64,000 nucleotides of DNA from assembly GCF_027941955.1 (NCBI RefSeq), contig NZ_CP115960.1:3178501-3242500 (forward strand), in the 5' to 3' direction. Source of the DNA: Sphingomonas sp. 7/4-4. GTDB taxonomy: Bacteria; Pseudomonadota; Alphaproteobacteria; Sphingomonadales; Sphingomonadaceae. Position numbers and translations under genes: made by a program. The notes beneath the pieces were generated by a model. It did not search any database and was not told the DNA's origin. It saw only the letters and a list, made by a program, of their open reading frames with translations. Positions within the stretch are counted from its first letter, which is position 1, and each line of letters opens with the position of its first letter. Shown here one piece after another: positions 54,346 through 64,000 of the stretch.

Positions 54346-55066
54346 CTACTTGAGCAGGAAGCGGACGGAGAGCGACACGCGCAGCTCGCTTTCACCCGCG
54401 ACGACCTGAGTCGCATCGGCTGCGGCCTCCGCACGCATCATCATCATCGGCCGCGGCGGTACCGGCATCGCGCCGCTTTCGGAAATCGACAGGATGCGAT
54501 CGACCCGAAGCCCGGCCGCCTTGGCATAGAGCTCTGCCCGCGCGCGCGCCGTGGCAACGGCGGCGGTGCGGGCCTCGTCGAGCGCTGCTTCGGGCTTGTC
54601 GACCATCAGATTGGGCCCGGAGATATTGTTGGCACCCTCTTTCACCAGTGCATCGAGGATCGCGCCGCTCTTCGCGATGTCGCGGAAGCGCACGGTGACC
54701 TGGTTCGATGCCTGATAGCCGGTGATCACGGGCGGCTGGTTCTGTGCGTAGCGATATTGCGGGCTGAGGGCGATGCTCGAGGTCTGGATATCGCGTTCGG
54801 CGACGCCCGCACGCTGGAGTGCCGCGAGCACCGTCGCCATGCGCGTGCTGTTCTGCCGCATCGCAGTGCCCGCGGTCACCGCCTGGGTCACCACGCCCGC
54901 CTGGATCATCGCGAGATCGGGCGCGCGCGTGCTGGTGCCGTCGGCTGAAATCTCGAGCATGGTGCCGTCGATCGGCATCATCATCGGCCGCGCTTCCTGC
55001 GCGGATGCGGAAACGGTGGCCAGTGTGAGGCCGGCGGCGGTTGCATACAGGGCCAAGCGAGATCAT
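54346..55066 (-). CDS. SIMPL (DUF541) domain protein, start possibly frameshifted
   Basis: About 236 residues in the main frame. ISADGTSTRAPDLAMIQAGV opens the SIMPL domain, and YKV-type continuation is seen in ISLSPQYRYAQNQ-like segment and GYQASNQVTVRFRDIAKSGA. The C-terminus (ESELRVSLSVRFLLK) is typical. The main frame opens at a TTG (55056), but an ATG at 55066 has a purine-rich GGGAGAG site and is one frame off; one extra base here would unite it with the signal-like LALYATAAGLTLATVSASAQ. SIMPL proteins are periplasmic with no firm biochemical function. Confidence 0.82.
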
Positions 55067-55154
55067 CGATACTCTCCCGGAACAATGAACGTCCTGCCTC
55101 GCGCCCTGCCGGATGCAGGGCACACCGAAGCTGAACGAACCCGAAGGCCGGCGT

Positions 55155-55415
55155 TCAGATACGCCGGGCGATCACCATCCGATAGAGCGCGAGCAGGATC
55201 ACCGCGCCTGCGGTTGCGGCGGCATAGGCCTGCCAGGTGCTGTCGCGCACCTCGAGCCCCAGCAGCGGCGTGAGATAGAAAGCGAGCAGCGCGCCGGCGA
55301 TGCCGATGAGGATCGTGACGATCACGCCGCCGGGATCCTTGCCGGGCATGATCAGCTTGCCGAGTGCTCCGGCCACGAGACCGATGAGGAGCCATCCGAG
55401 GATACCGTGAGGCAT
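55155..55415 (-). CDS. GlsB/YeaQ/YmgE-family membrane protein
   Basis: An 86-residue protein with three hydrophobic segments (HGILGWLLIGLVAGALGKLI; GVIVTILIGIAGALLAFYL; AYAAATAGAVILLALYRMVI). The GKDPGG loop between the first two fits the Transgly_assoc family. ATG at 55415 is preceded by AGGAGGGA at ideal spacing; the longer frame upstream is a non-coding artefact. It is a paralogue of the gene at 54030. Confidence 0.88.
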   Translation of the reverse strand: MPHGILGWLLIGLVAGALGKLIMPGKDPGGVIVTILIGIAGALLAFYLTPLLGLEVRDSTWQAYAAATAGAVILLALYRMVIARRI

Positions 55416-55647
55416 GCTATCCCTCCTGTTGCCGCCCGATGCAGGGCGTTGAAAAACAAGGTCGCCCCAAGACGCTTTGATTGCAACCGTTTCTTGAATG
55501 GAACGATCGCGATCTTGCGGGAGGGGCTTAAAACAGGCATTGCGCGGCACACGAGGCGAAACGGCTCTTGTGGCCGGTGCTTTATTCATCTAATACAGTG
55601 CGATCAAGAGGGGCATCGGCCATGGCGGCCGGACAGGAAGCTCGCAC

Positions 55648-56850
55648 ATGAACTATGAGGCAGGGATGTTCGGACGACAGGAGCGGCTGGAGTTCACCGG
55701 CGAGGAAACCACGCGCAAGAGCAGGCGGTGGATCTGGATCGTCGGCGTGGCGATCGTCGTGGTGGGGGCCCTTGCCTTCTTCATGATGAGCGGCTCGAAG
55801 ACCGCGGCGCCCAAGGGCGCAGCGGGCAAGGGCGGCCCGGCGGACGCCAGCCAGTCGCAGATCCCGACCGTGACCGTCGCGATGCCCGGCCGCAAGACCG
55901 TGCAGACGATCATCACCGGCACCGGCAGCCTCGCGGCGCGGCGCGAGATGCCCGTCGGCGTGGCCGGCGAAGGCGGTGTGGTGACTCGCGTGCTCGTCGA
56001 GCCCGGCAGCTGGGTGGGCAAGGGTCAGGTACTCGCGACGGTCGATCGCAGCGTGCAGGTGCAGACCGCCGAATCGCTCGCCGCTTCGGTGCGCGTGGCG
56101 CAGGCCGATGCGCGGCTCGCCCAGGCCGAGCTCGATCGTGCGCAGCGGCTCGTCGCGAACGGCTTCATTTCCAAGGCCGATATCGACCGCAAGACCGCGA
56201 CGCGCGACCAGGCGCAGGCGCGCGTCCGCGTGGCCCAGGCGCAGCTTTCCGAGACGCAGGCGCGCAATCACCGGCTCGATATCCGCGCGCCCGAGGCGGG
56301 GCTGGTGCTGACGCGCCAGGTCGAGCCGGGCCAGATCGTCAGCGCCGGGTCGGGCGTGCTGTTCCGCATGGCGATGGCCGGGCAGATGGAGCTGCGCACC
56401 CAGCTTTCCGAAGTCGACCTCCAGAAGCTTCATCCCGGCGCGGTCGCCGAAGTGACCCCCACGGGCACCACCCAGGTTTTCAAGGGCGAAGTCTGGCAGG
56501 TCTCGCCGGTGATCGATCCGCAGACGCGCCAGGGCATCGCCCGCGTCTCGCTCAATTATGATCCGGCGCTCCGCCCCGGCGGCTTCGCCAGCGCGCGCAT
56601 CATCTCCGGCGGGATCACCGCAGTGATGCTGCCGCAGTCGGCGGTGCAGAGCGACAATGAGGGCAATTTCGTCTACATCATCGACAACAAGAACCAGGCG
56701 GTGCGCCGCGGCGTGACCACCGGCGATGTGACGGAGGCGGGCGTGGCGATCACCAGCGGTCTGAACGGTACCGAGCGCGTGGTGCTCACGGCGGGCGCGT
56801 TCCTCAACCCCGGCCAGAAAATTATCCCCAACCTTCAGAAGTCGAAGTAA
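55648..56850 (+). CDS. RND efflux periplasmic adaptor
   Basis: A 400-residue membrane fusion protein. A single anchor helix (WIWIVGVAIVVVGALAFFMM) precedes the adaptor: lipoyl domain (GVAGEGGVVTRVLVEPGSWV), coiled coil (AQADARLAQAELDRAQRLVA; FISKADIDRKTATRDQAQAR), second lipoyl half (VEPGQIVSAGSG) and beta-barrel. It links the inner-membrane pump to an outer-membrane channel. The pump gene follows 15 bp downstream. No TolC-like gene is in the window, so the channel is shared or distant. Confidence 0.94.
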   Translation: MNYEAGMFGRQERLEFTGEETTRKSRRWIWIVGVAIVVVGALAFFMMSGSKTAAPKGAAGKGGPADASQSQIPTVTVAMPGRKTVQTIITGTGSLAARREMPVGVAGEGGVVTRVLVEPGSWVGKGQVLATVDRSVQVQTAESLAASVRVAQADARLAQAELDRAQRLVANGFISKADIDRKTATRDQAQARVRVAQAQLSETQARNHRLDIRAPEAGLVLTRQVEPGQIVSAGSGVLFRMAMAGQMELRTQLSEVDLQKLHPGAVAEVTPTGTTQVFKGEVWQVSPVIDPQTRQGIARVSLNYDPALRPGGFASARIISGGITAVMLPQSAVQSDNEGNFVYIIDNKNQAVRRGVTTGDVTEAGVAITSGLNGTERVVLTAGAFLNPGQKIIPNLQKSK

Positions 56851-56865
56851 GCGAGGCGATCTGCC

Positions 56866-59800
56866 ATGAGCTTCCGGAACATCTCGGCCTGGGCGATCCG
56901 CAATCCGGTTCCGCCGATCGTCCTCTTCATCGCGCTGACCATCGCCGGGCTGGTCAGCTTCGCCCGCATGGACGTCAACAACGATCCGGACATCGACTTC
57001 CCGATCGTGTGGATCTCGATCAGCCAGCCCGGCGCCGCGCCGAGCGAGCTCGAGAACCAGATCACCCAGAAGGTCGAATCGGCGGTCCGCAGCCTGCAGG
57101 GGATCGACGAGATCAACTCGACGGTTTCCGAAGGCAACAGCCAGACGGTCGTCCAGCTCGACATCGGCATGCCGATCGATCGCGCGGTCGAGGACGTGCG
57201 CAGCGCGATCCAGCAGATCCGCAGCGACTTGCCCGACGGCATCCTCGAGCCGCAGATCGGCCGCGTCGATACGGCTAGCGACAACGACATTGCGAGCTTC
57301 ACTGCCGTCGCCACCGACATGACGGTGGCGGACCTCAGCTGGTACATCGACAACAGCGTCGCCAAGGAACTGCTCGCGGTTTCGGGCATGTCGGCAGTCG
57401 AGCGCAACGGCGGCGTCGATCGCGAGATCCGCGTGGTTCTCGATCCCGCCAAGCTCCAGTCGATCGGGCTCACCGCGAGCCAGGTCAACCAGCAGCTGCG
57501 CCAGGTCAATATGAACGCCGCGGGCGGCCGGGCCGAGATCTCGGGCTTCGAGCAGTCGGTGCGCGTGATCGGCAATGCCGACAACGCCTATCGCCTCGGC
57601 CAGACCCAGATCTCGACCGGTGGCGGACGGACGGTGCGGCTCGCCGACATCGCCGAGGTCAAGGACGGCTATGCCGAACAACGCAGCCTGGCGAAGTATA
57701 ACGGCCAGCAAGTGATCTCGTTCGACATCAAGCGCGCCAAGGGCGCGTCGGACGTCGAGGTGTTCCACGACGCCGAAAAGGCGCTCAAGAAGCTCGAGGA
57801 GCATAACCCCAAGGTCAAGTTCCAGCTGCTCAACAACAATTCGAAATATGCCGAGCAGCAATATGAAACCGCAATGGAAGCGATGCTGGAGGGCGCCGCC
57901 CTCGCAGTGGTCGTCGTGTTGATCTTCCTGCGCGATTGGCGGGCGACGGCGATCTCGGCGCTGGCGATCCCGCTCTCGGCGATTCCCAGCTTCTGGTTCA
58001 TGGACATGCTGGGCTTCACGCTCAACCAGATGACCCTGCTGGCGCTTTCGCTGGTCGCGGGCGTGCTGGTCGACGACGCGATCGTCGAGATCGAGAACAT
58101 CGTCCGGCACATGCGCATGGGCAAATCGGCCTATCAGGCGTCGATCGACGCCGCCGACGAGATCGGCGTCGCAGTGCTCGCCACGACGATGGCGATCGTC
58201 GCGGTGTTCCTTCCCGTCGGCCTGATGCCGGGCATTTCGGGCCAGTTCTTCAAGAATTTCGGCCTGACCGTCGTCGCCGCGGTGCTGATGAGCCTTGCGG
58301 TGGCACGCCTACTGACGCCGATGATCGCGGCCTATTTCCTCAAGGCCAAGGGCCATGCCAATCACGGCGAAGGCCGGATCATGGATGCCTATACCGGGCT
58401 GCTGCGCTGGACGCTGCGGCATCGCTGGTCGGCGGTGCTCGGCTATGTGCTCTCGCTCGCGGCAACGGTGCTCATGTTCGCCACCTCGCCGATGACCTTC
58501 CAGCCGGCGCAGGATCAGGATAGCGTCACCGCGACGATCGAGATGGTCCCCGGTACGCCGCTCGCCGATACCGAGCGCGTCGTCGCGCAGGTCGCCGGCA
58601 TCCTGCGTCAGGAAGGAATCGTCACCGACATCTATAGCCGCAGCTTCGTCGGCAACGGCCGTGTGACTGCGCAGCTCAAGGAAAAGCGGGACGAGACCAG
58701 CACGGCGTTCGAGAAGCGGCTCGCGCCCAAGCTGATCGCGATCCCCGATGCCCGCGTGAACTTCCGTTCGCAGTTCGGCTGGGGCTCGTCCGGCCGCGAC
58801 CTGACCGTCACGCTGGGCGGTGAGGATCCGGCGCTGCTCAACGAGACCGCGAACAAGCTCGTCAAGCAGATGGAAGGGATGAAGGAAGTCGTGGCGCCGC
58901 GCGTCGCGGGCGATCTCAACCGTCCCGAGATCGTCATCCGTCCGCGGCTCGATCTCGCCGCCAATCTGGGCGTGACCACGGCCGCGCTCTCCAGCGCGAT
59001 CCGTATCGCTACGCTCGGCGACATCGACCAGAACAGCGCGAAATTCTCGCTCTCGGACCGTCAGATCCCGATCCGGGTGGCGCTCGACGAGGACGCTCGC
59101 GCCAAGCTGTCGACGATCCAGAACATGCCGGTGCAGACCCAGATGGGCGGATCGGTGCCGCTTTCGGTAGTCGCCGATATCGGTTTCGGTGCGGGCCCGA
59201 CGCGCATCCAGCGGCTCAACCTCCAGCGCCGCCTCGTCGTCGGCGCCGACCTCGCCATGGATCCGGCGACCGGCAAGCCCTTCGTCAACAACGAAGTGAT
59301 GAAGAAGATCAACGAGCTCCCGATCATGAAGAGTCTGCCCCAGGGCGTCGGTCAGATGACCGTCGGCCAGGCCAAATGGCAGGCGGAGATGCTCAACAAC
59401 TTCTTCATCGCGCTGGCTTCGGGCATCTTCCTCGTCTTCGCGGTGCTGGTGCTGCTCTATCGCCGCTTCGTCTCGCCGCTGGTCAACATGGGGTCGCTGC
59501 TCAACGCGCCGCTCGGCGGGCTGATCGCGCTCAAGCTGTTCGGCATGCCGCTGTCGCTGCCGGTGTTCATCGGCATCCTGATGCTGTTCGGCATCGTCGC
59601 GAAGAATTCGATCCTGCTGGTCGATTTCGCGCTCGAGGAGATGGCGAAGGGCGTCGACAAGTTCACTGCGATCGTCGACGCAGGCCATAAGCGTGCCCAG
59701 CCGATCGTGATGACCACGATCGCGATGGTCGCGGGCATGATCCCGACGGCGATGTCGCTGAGCGGCGACTCGTCGTGGCGCGCGCCGATGGGCATGGTCG

Positions 59801-60021
59801 TCATCGGCGGTCTTATCCTTTCGACCGTCCTCACGCTCGTGATGGTGCCGGCGCTGTTCAGCCTCGCGGTCGGGCTCGAAGGCTGGCTCGGGCCGCGGCT
59901 CTCGCGGCGCCTGCTCACCTTCAAGCCGGGCGACGACGGCGCTCGCGTGCTCGGCCAGGCGCATGGCGCCGGCACGATCGAGCACAAGCCCGGGGACGAC
60001 ACGCCGCAACCTGCGGAGTGA
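56866..60021 (+). CDS. RND-type efflux pump permease
   Basis: A 1051-residue RND (HAE-1/MdtB-like) transporter. The N-terminus [20 protein letters not shown] leads into TM1; twelve membrane helices flank two large periplasmic loops. The proton-relay Asp pair is in [20 protein letters not shown] in TM4. The second half includes [20 protein letters not shown] in TM10-11. It exports hydrophobic compounds with the adaptor encoded upstream. Substrates cannot be predicted. GC skew and codon use match neighbours. Confidence 0.95.
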   Translation: MSFRNISAWAIRNPVPPIVLFIALTIAGLVSFARMDVNNDPDIDFPIVWISISQPGAAPSELENQITQKVESAVRSLQGIDEINSTVSEGNSQTVVQLDIGMPIDRAVEDVRSAIQQIRSDLPDGILEPQIGRVDTASDNDIASFTAVATDMTVADLSWYIDNSVAKELLAVSGMSAVERNGGVDREIRVVLDPAKLQSIGLTASQVNQQLRQVNMNAAGGRAEISGFEQSVRVIGNADNAYRLGQTQISTGGGRTVRLADIAEVKDGYAEQRSLAKYNGQQVISFDIKRAKGASDVEVFHDAEKALKKLEEHNPKVKFQLLNNNSKYAEQQYETAMEAMLEGAALAVVVVLIFLRDWRATAISALAIPLSAIPSFWFMDMLGFTLNQMTLLALSLVAGVLVDDAIVEIENIVRHMRMGKSAYQASIDAADEIGVAVLATTMAIVAVFLPVGLMPGISGQFFKNFGLTVVAAVLMSLAVARLLTPMIAAYFLKAKGHANHGEGRIMDAYTGLLRWTLRHRWSAVLGYVLSLAATVLMFATSPMTFQPAQDQDSVTATIEMVPGTPLADTERVVAQVAGILRQEGIVTDIYSRSFVGNGRVTAQLKEKRDETSTAFEKRLAPKLIAIPDARVNFRSQFGWGSSGRDLTVTLGGEDPALLNETANKLVKQMEGMKEVVAPRVAGDLNRPEIVIRPRLDLAANLGVTTAALSSAIRIATLGDIDQNSAKFSLSDRQIPIRVALDEDARAKLSTIQNMPVQTQMGGSVPLSVVADIGFGAGPTRIQRLNLQRRLVVGADLAMDPATGKPFVNNEVMKKINELPIMKSLPQGVGQMTVGQAKWQAEMLNNFFIALASGIFLVFAVLVLLYRRFVSPLVNMGSLLNAPLGGLIALKLFGMPLSLPVFIGILMLFGIVAKNSILLVDFALEEMAKGVDKFTAIVDAGHKRAQPIVMTTIAMVAGMIPTAMSLSGDSSWRAPMGMVVIGGLILSTVLTLVMVPALFSLAVGLEGWLGPRLSRRLLTFKPGDDGARVLGQAHGAGTIEHKPGDDTPQPAE

Positions 60022-60052
60022 ACTTCGGGGCGGTTCGGGTATTGGGGAGCGT

Positions 60053-61316
60053 GTGACCAGGTCGCCCGCTCCCTTTCGCTCGAGGCAACGCCGCCGGGGC
60101 TGCGCCGCATGCGGCTGGTCGCGACCGGGCTGCTCGTGCTGATGGCGGCGGTCTTCCTCGCGGCGCGGCAACTGCAATATCTGCACCCCGCGATCGGCTA
60201 TGTCCGCGCCTTTTCCGAAGCGGCGATGGTCGGCGGGCTGGCGGACTGGTTCGCAGTGACGGCGTTGTTCCGCCATCCGCTCCGCCTGCCGATCCCGCAC
60301 ACTGCGATCATCCCGCGCAACAAGGATCGTATCGCGGGCACGCTGGCGGCGTTCCTGCGCGACAATTTCCTGATCCCCAGCGTGGTGGCGCGGCGGATGC
60401 AGCGCGTCGATGTCGCGCGTGCGGCTGGGCGCTGGCTCGCCGATCCGGGAGCGGGGCGCGGGCGGTTGCGCGCGGGCATCGGCCGGCTTGCTGCCGACAT
60501 GCTCGAGGCGCTCGATCAGGAGCGGCTGGGCGGCATGGCCAAGCGTGCGCTGGCCGAGCGGCTGCGCGGGCTCGAGGTCGCCCCGCTGCTCGGCCGCGCG
60601 CTGGCGACGGCGATGCAGGAGGATCGCCACCGGCCGCTGCTCGACGGTATCGTCCATTGGGCCGCCAAGGTGCTCGATGCCAATGAGCATATGATCCGCC
60701 AGATGGTGCACGAACGCTCGGGCTCGGTGATGCGCTGGACCGGGCTCGACGAGACGCTTGCCAACAAGATCATCGCGGGGCTCGCCAAGCTGATCAACGA
60801 CATGGCCGAGGATCCGGGGCACCCGCTGCGCGCCAAGGCCGAGGAGGGCCTGGCGAAGCTGGCGCAGGATCTCCAGCACGATGCCGAGAGGCGCGCGCAG
60901 GTCGAGGCGTTCAAGAACGAACTGCTCGATAATCCGGCGCTGGGCGATTGGTGGATGGGCGTGTGGGAATCGGGCCGGGCGGCGCTGCTGCGGCTGGCGC
61001 GCGATCCCGATCGCGTGCTGGCGGGCGACCTCGGCGGCGCGCTGCGCCAGCTCGGCGAGACGCTGCAGGGCGATGCGCGGCTCGCCGATACGATCAACCG
61101 CTTCGTGCGTCGCACTGCGGTCGGCGCGGCATCGGACTATGGCGACGGGATCGTCCGGTTGGTCTCGGACACGATCCGCGGCTGGGATGCGCGCACCGTG
61201 ACCGGCCGGCTGGAGAACGCCGTGGGGCGCGACCTCCAATATATCCGGATCAACGGAACTCTGGTGGGGGAATGGTGGGCGTCGCGATCCACGCAGTGGA
61301 TGCGGTGCTGCGCTAA
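60053..61316 (+). CDS. DUF445 membrane protein, two apparent frameshifts
   Basis: About 421 residues once two bases are restored. From GTG at 60053 (after TTGGGGAGC), adding a C near 60073-60077 joins RSPAPLSLEATPPGLRRMRL; the ORF proper is clear from 60109. DUF445 core: FSEAAMVGGLADWFAVTALF and HPLRLPIPHTAIIPRNKDRI. Near the end, adding one G to the GGGGG at 61266-61270 gives NGTLVGGMVGVAIHAVDAVL and a TAA at 61314; without it the frame runs on into unrelated sequence. The protein has membrane segments at both ends; function unknown. Confidence 0.85.
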
Positions 61317-61738
61317 GTTGAGGACTCATATTCTTTCCGCGTCGCCCCGGCTCAAGGCCGCCACGGGTTCGGCATCGGGCGCAGGATTGCAATGTAGGAT
61401 TTCGTCTGCTTGGCTGGCGCGATCGGCATCGGCGCGAAAGGAGAATAGGGGTTCACGCAGGCGCAATAATGTTGCGTGTTGAATCGCGTTTCCGCCAACA
61501 GAGTCAATTTAGCGGCCGCGGGAACGCCGTTTCGGTACCGGACGGCATCTAATCACGCCTTGGATCGTCCAGTTTCTTTGTGATTCGCGCAGCGCCGACA
61601 ACTCCATCGCCGCCACCGTCTCCTCCTGATGCTGATTGAGTCGTGACCCTAATGCGACGGCCCGATTAAGGGTCGACGCCGGCGATCCTGCCTGCCACCT
61701 TTCGCGGCAATCACTTCAGCTGGAGAGAGCCCGTCGCG
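61317..61738. other. 422 bp gap without a recognised gene
   Basis: Nothing in this gap looks coding. It contains an 18-base motif shared with 34821 (at 61387-61404) and, at 61645-61674, an imperfect inverted repeat GACCCTAAT...ATTAAGGGTC that is one base short of perfect and could be an operator for the gene at 61739. It also contains the rare cutter-like GCGGCCGC sequence. Otherwise it is unremarkable. Confidence 0.6.
61387..61404 (+). repeat. 18-base motif, copy 2
   Basis: TTGCAATGTAGGATTTCG, identical to 34821-34838; the next bases are T then CTGCT. Confidence 0.6.
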
Positions 61739-62149
61739 ATGATCCTTGCAGCCCTTCTCGCTCTTGCCGTCGCCGCGCCGGCCGACGATGCCGGCATTCT
61801 CGCCTTCGCCGACGCCTTCGACCGCGCACAGCTGGCGCAGGACGCTGCGGCGCTGAACGAGATGGTCGCCGACGAATTGGTGTTCATCGACGGATCTGGC
61901 AAGCGGCAGGGGAAGAAGGAGTTCATCGCCGGCTGGACCAGCCCGGGCGACCGCTTCGATCCGGTGGTGCTGCTCGATCGCAAGGTGGTTCCGCTCGGAG
62001 GCGATGCCGCGATCGTCAATGCCGAGACCACTCTCGGCGGCACATCGGGCGGGCAACGCTTCGCCAGCCATATCCGTTTCGCGGATACTTTCCGCCGCGT
62101 GGGCGGAAAGTGGCGCGCAGTGCATATTCAGGTGACGCCGATCCGCTAA
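61739..62149 (+). CDS. DUF4440/NTF2-like secreted protein
   Basis: A 136-residue protein with a short signal peptide (MILAALLALAVAAPA) and an NTF2-like (DUF4440) domain: FADAFDRAQLAQDAAALNEM, then VADELVFIDGSGKRQGKKEF and a C-terminal WRAVHIQVTPIR. The domain usually binds a small ligand; function unknown. Its TAA is overlapped by the stop of the convergent HAD gene by 4 bp. Confidence 0.85.
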   Translation: MILAALLALAVAAPADDAGILAFADAFDRAQLAQDAAALNEMVADELVFIDGSGKRQGKKEFIAGWTSPGDRFDPVVLLDRKVVPLGGDAAIVNAETTLGGTSGGQRFASHIRFADTFRRVGGKWRAVHIQVTPIR

Positions 62150-62820
62150 TATCTCCAGTCGAGCAGCGGCCAGCCGCGCTCGGCGGAGAGCCTGCGGAGC
62201 GGGCCATGGGCATTCACTGCGAACGGCTCGTCGGCCCATTCGAGCAGCGGCGCATCGGAGACATGATCCGAGTAGGCCCGGACATGGACATCGCCCCGCG
62301 CGATCCCCGCGTCTTGCATCCACGCCTCGATCATGTGGAGCTTTGCGGGCCCGTAACAGTTGTCCCCCTCGATCAGGGAGAGAATACGGCCTTGCCCATC
62401 GCCCCTCGCCCGTGTGGCGACCACATCGTCGAAACCGAGGAGCCGGGCGATGGCCGCGGCGTAATAGCCGTGCGACGCGGTCGCCATCACCAGCCGATAG
62501 CCCGCAGCCCGGTCCGCGGCGATCCGTTCGCGCGCGCCGTGGAGAATCCCCGTCGCGATCTCCTGCGCGGCGAAGCTTTCGGCGACGGCTTCAAGGTCGG
62601 GAAGGGTGATCGCCCTGCCGATCAGCAGCCGTTGCGAGACCTGCTTGAGCCTGGCGCGGCCGACCAGCTTGAGCAGATAGCCGAGCCCCGCGAAGCCGAT
62701 GACCGGCATCAGCGCCAGCCGCCACGGCGCCCTCCTTCGCGCCGCATGCACGAGGAAGCGGGTCCAGGTGGGCGTCGCCGTGATCGTCTTGTCCATGTCG
62801 TAGATTGCAAGGTGCCGCAT
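62146..62820 (-). CDS. HAD-IB family phosphatase
   Basis: A 224-residue HAD hydrolase of the IB (SerB/CicA-like) subfamily. The nucleophile motif DxDxT is in IYDMDKTITATPTW; motif II is MATASHGYY; motif III/IV are GPAKLHM and YSDHVSDAPLL. The helical cap lies between them. The start at 62820 (MRHLAIYDMDKT) is the normal family N-terminus. Substrates are usually small phosphoesters; CicA-like proteins affect cell division when overproduced, but identity here is uncertain. Confidence 0.88.
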   Translation of the reverse strand: MRHLAIYDMDKTITATPTWTRFLVHAARRRAPWRLALMPVIGFAGLGYLLKLVGRARLKQVSQRLLIGRAITLPDLEAVAESFAAQEIATGILHGARERIAADRAAGYRLVMATASHGYYAAAIARLLGFDDVVATRARGDGQGRILSLIEGDNCYGPAKLHMIEAWMQDAGIARGDVHVRAYSDHVSDAPLLEWADEPFAVNAHGPLRRLSAERGWPLLDWRY

Positions 62821-62859
62821 TGGCGCATCTAGGCCGCGTCGGCATGCCTGAGCAAATCC

Positions 62860-64000
62860 TTGCCGTTCCACCGCGAATCGCCGAAAGGTGGCGGTGATGA
62901 GGGAAGCGCGGATTTCGAGCAGATCGATGCGGGCGGCGGCACGACGCTGCGCTTCACCGGCAATTTGTCGCTCGCCTGCCTGCGCGATCTGCCCGAGCGG
63001 CTCAATGCGATCGAAGGCGAGGTCGCCAGGGTCGATTTGAGCCAGGTCGAGCGAATCGACACGGTCGGCGCCTGGCTGATCCATCGTTTCGCGCGCGACC
63101 ATGGCTCGACGGTGGACGGCCTCGAGGAAGACGAGCAGCATCTGTTCGATCAGGTCGCTGCCGCCGAACATCCGATCGAGCTGCCGCGCAAGCCCGCCGA
63201 CCCGTTCACGCGCGTGCTGGGGAGGTTGGCGACGCCATCTACGTCGCGGGTCACACGCTATACGGCTTGCTCGGCTTCATGGGCGCGACGACGATCGCAT
63301 TCTGGAACGTGTTCACCCATCCCAGGCGCTTCCGCTTCAACGCGACGGTGCACCGCTTCGAAGTCGTCGGTGTCTCGGCGCTGGGCATCATCGGGCTGAT
63401 GAGCTTCCTGATCGGCATCGTCATCGCGCAGCAGGGCGCTGTGCAGCTCCGCCAGTTCGGCGCCGAGGTCTATACGATCAACCTGGTGGGTCGCATCACG
63501 CTGCGCGAACTCGGCGTGCTGATGACTGCGATCATGGTCGCCGGCCGTTCGGGATCGGCGTTCGCCGCGCAGATCGGCACGATGAAGCTCACCGAAGAGA
63601 TCGACGCAATGCGCACGATCGGCGTCTCGCCGATGGAAGCTCTGGTGGTCCCGCGCACCTTGGCGGTGGTGCTGATGATGCCGTTGCTCGGCTTCTATGC
63701 CTCGCTGGTCGCGATCTTCGGGGGCATGCTGCTTTGCTGGGTCAGCCTCGGCATCCCGCCGGTCACCTTCATCCAGCGCATCCGCGAGGTCGTGCCGCTC
63801 ACCGATCTGTGGGTCGGGCTGGTCAAGGCGCCGGTGTTCGGCGCGATCATCGCGATTTCGGGATGCTTCCAGGGCATGCAGGTCGAGGGCGATGCCGAGC
63901 AGGTGGGCAATCGCACGACGATCGCGGTGGTGCAGGCGATCTTCCTCGTCATCGTGCTCGACGCGTTCTTCGCGGTGTTCTTTAGCGGCGTGGGCTGGAT
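62860..64000 (+). CDS. MlaE-type lipid ABC transporter permease with STAS-like N-terminus, cut by window end, one apparent frameshift
   Basis: The N-terminal about 120 residues are STAS/MlaB-like (GTTLRFTGNLSLACLRDLPE; VDLSQVERIDTVGAWLIHRF). After adding one G to GGGG 63219-63222 the frame continues LGEVGDAIYVAGHTLYGLLG into the MlaE permease: GIIGLMSFLIGIVIAQQGAV, then MVAGRSGSAFAAQIGTMKLT and LGIPPVTFIQRIREVVPLTD. MlaE, with MlaF, D, B and C, moves phospholipids across the periplasm to maintain outer-membrane asymmetry. The start is uncertain: TTG 62860 is used; CTG 62848 is an alternative. The 3' end lies outside the window. Confidence 0.88.

Noticed and set aside
55582..58110. An 842-residue antisense ORF over the RND adaptor and pump
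   Set aside because: No family segments, and a composition (Asp, Leu, Arg, His) typical of the complement of a real gene.
58309..61392. A 1027-residue antisense ORF
   Set aside because: It lies antisense to the RND permease and the DUF445 gene and reads as low-complexity Arg/Glu/Asp-rich sequence without motifs. Long antisense ORFs are expected in DNA this GC-rich.

Overview
The window is GC-rich (roughly two thirds G+C) chromosomal DNA from an alphaproteobacterium, almost certainly a Sphingomonas-like member of the Sphingomonadaceae. The lineage calls rest on a circularly permuted two-piece tmRNA with the tag ANDNEALAIAA, a SciP (DUF1153) cell-cycle regulator, an NDUFS4-like complex I subunit, the order rimP-nusA-ylxR-infB-rbfA-truB-rpsO-pnp, and palindromic repeat families typical of sphingomonads. 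I see no rRNA, tRNA, CRISPR array, prophage or intact insertion sequence.

Layout. 1-3.7 kb: two START-like proteins, thiolase, enoyl-CoA hydratase and a winged-helix regulator. 3.8-5.8 kb: a tight operon of four genes of unknown function (50, 68, 247 and 296 residues). 5.9-9.9 kb: two PaaI thioesterases, an aldose sugar dehydrogenase and an S9 peptidase. 10.2-21.2 kb: the translation and RNA-processing block (rimP to pnp, with tdk and a thioesterase). 21.3-26.6 kb: ssrA, an Rrf2 regulator, mscL, a lemA-TPM-TPM-TPM-Nudix operon, a SnoaL-like gene and the complex I subunit. 26.6-30.8 kb: hrpB, a small acidic protein, polyprenyl diphosphate synthase and chorismate mutase. 30.9-34.7 kb: a GH130-GH13-GT4 carbohydrate cluster bracketed by repeats. 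35-45.4 kb: smc, two DsbA-like proteins, a DciA-like protein, mutY, a serine hydrolase, nudC, a membrane protein/XRE pair and pheA. 45.5-55.4 kb: cytochrome c, ligD-ku (non-homologous end joining), pdxH, a cation efflux protein, PhzF, mnmA, sciP, two small GlsB/YeaQ membrane proteins and a SIMPL protein. 55.6-64 kb: an RND efflux pump, DUF445 protein, DUF4440 protein, HAD hydrolase and an MlaE-type permease cut by the window end.

Two features dominate the sequence itself. First, at least fourteen genes, including infB and smc, are broken by single-base frameshifts, nearly all explicable as loss of one base from a short homopolymer (usually G or C). The simplest explanation is uncorrected sequencing error, so I annotate these as whole genes with the shift position given, not as pseudogenes. 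Second, palindromic repeats of at least three families are scattered through the region, and three of them lie in frame inside protein-coding genes (truB, ligD, hrpB), where they add roughly 27-36 residues to the protein. The best candidate for an undescribed system is the four-gene operon at 3.8-5.75 kb with its palindromic upstream site and adjacent regulator.
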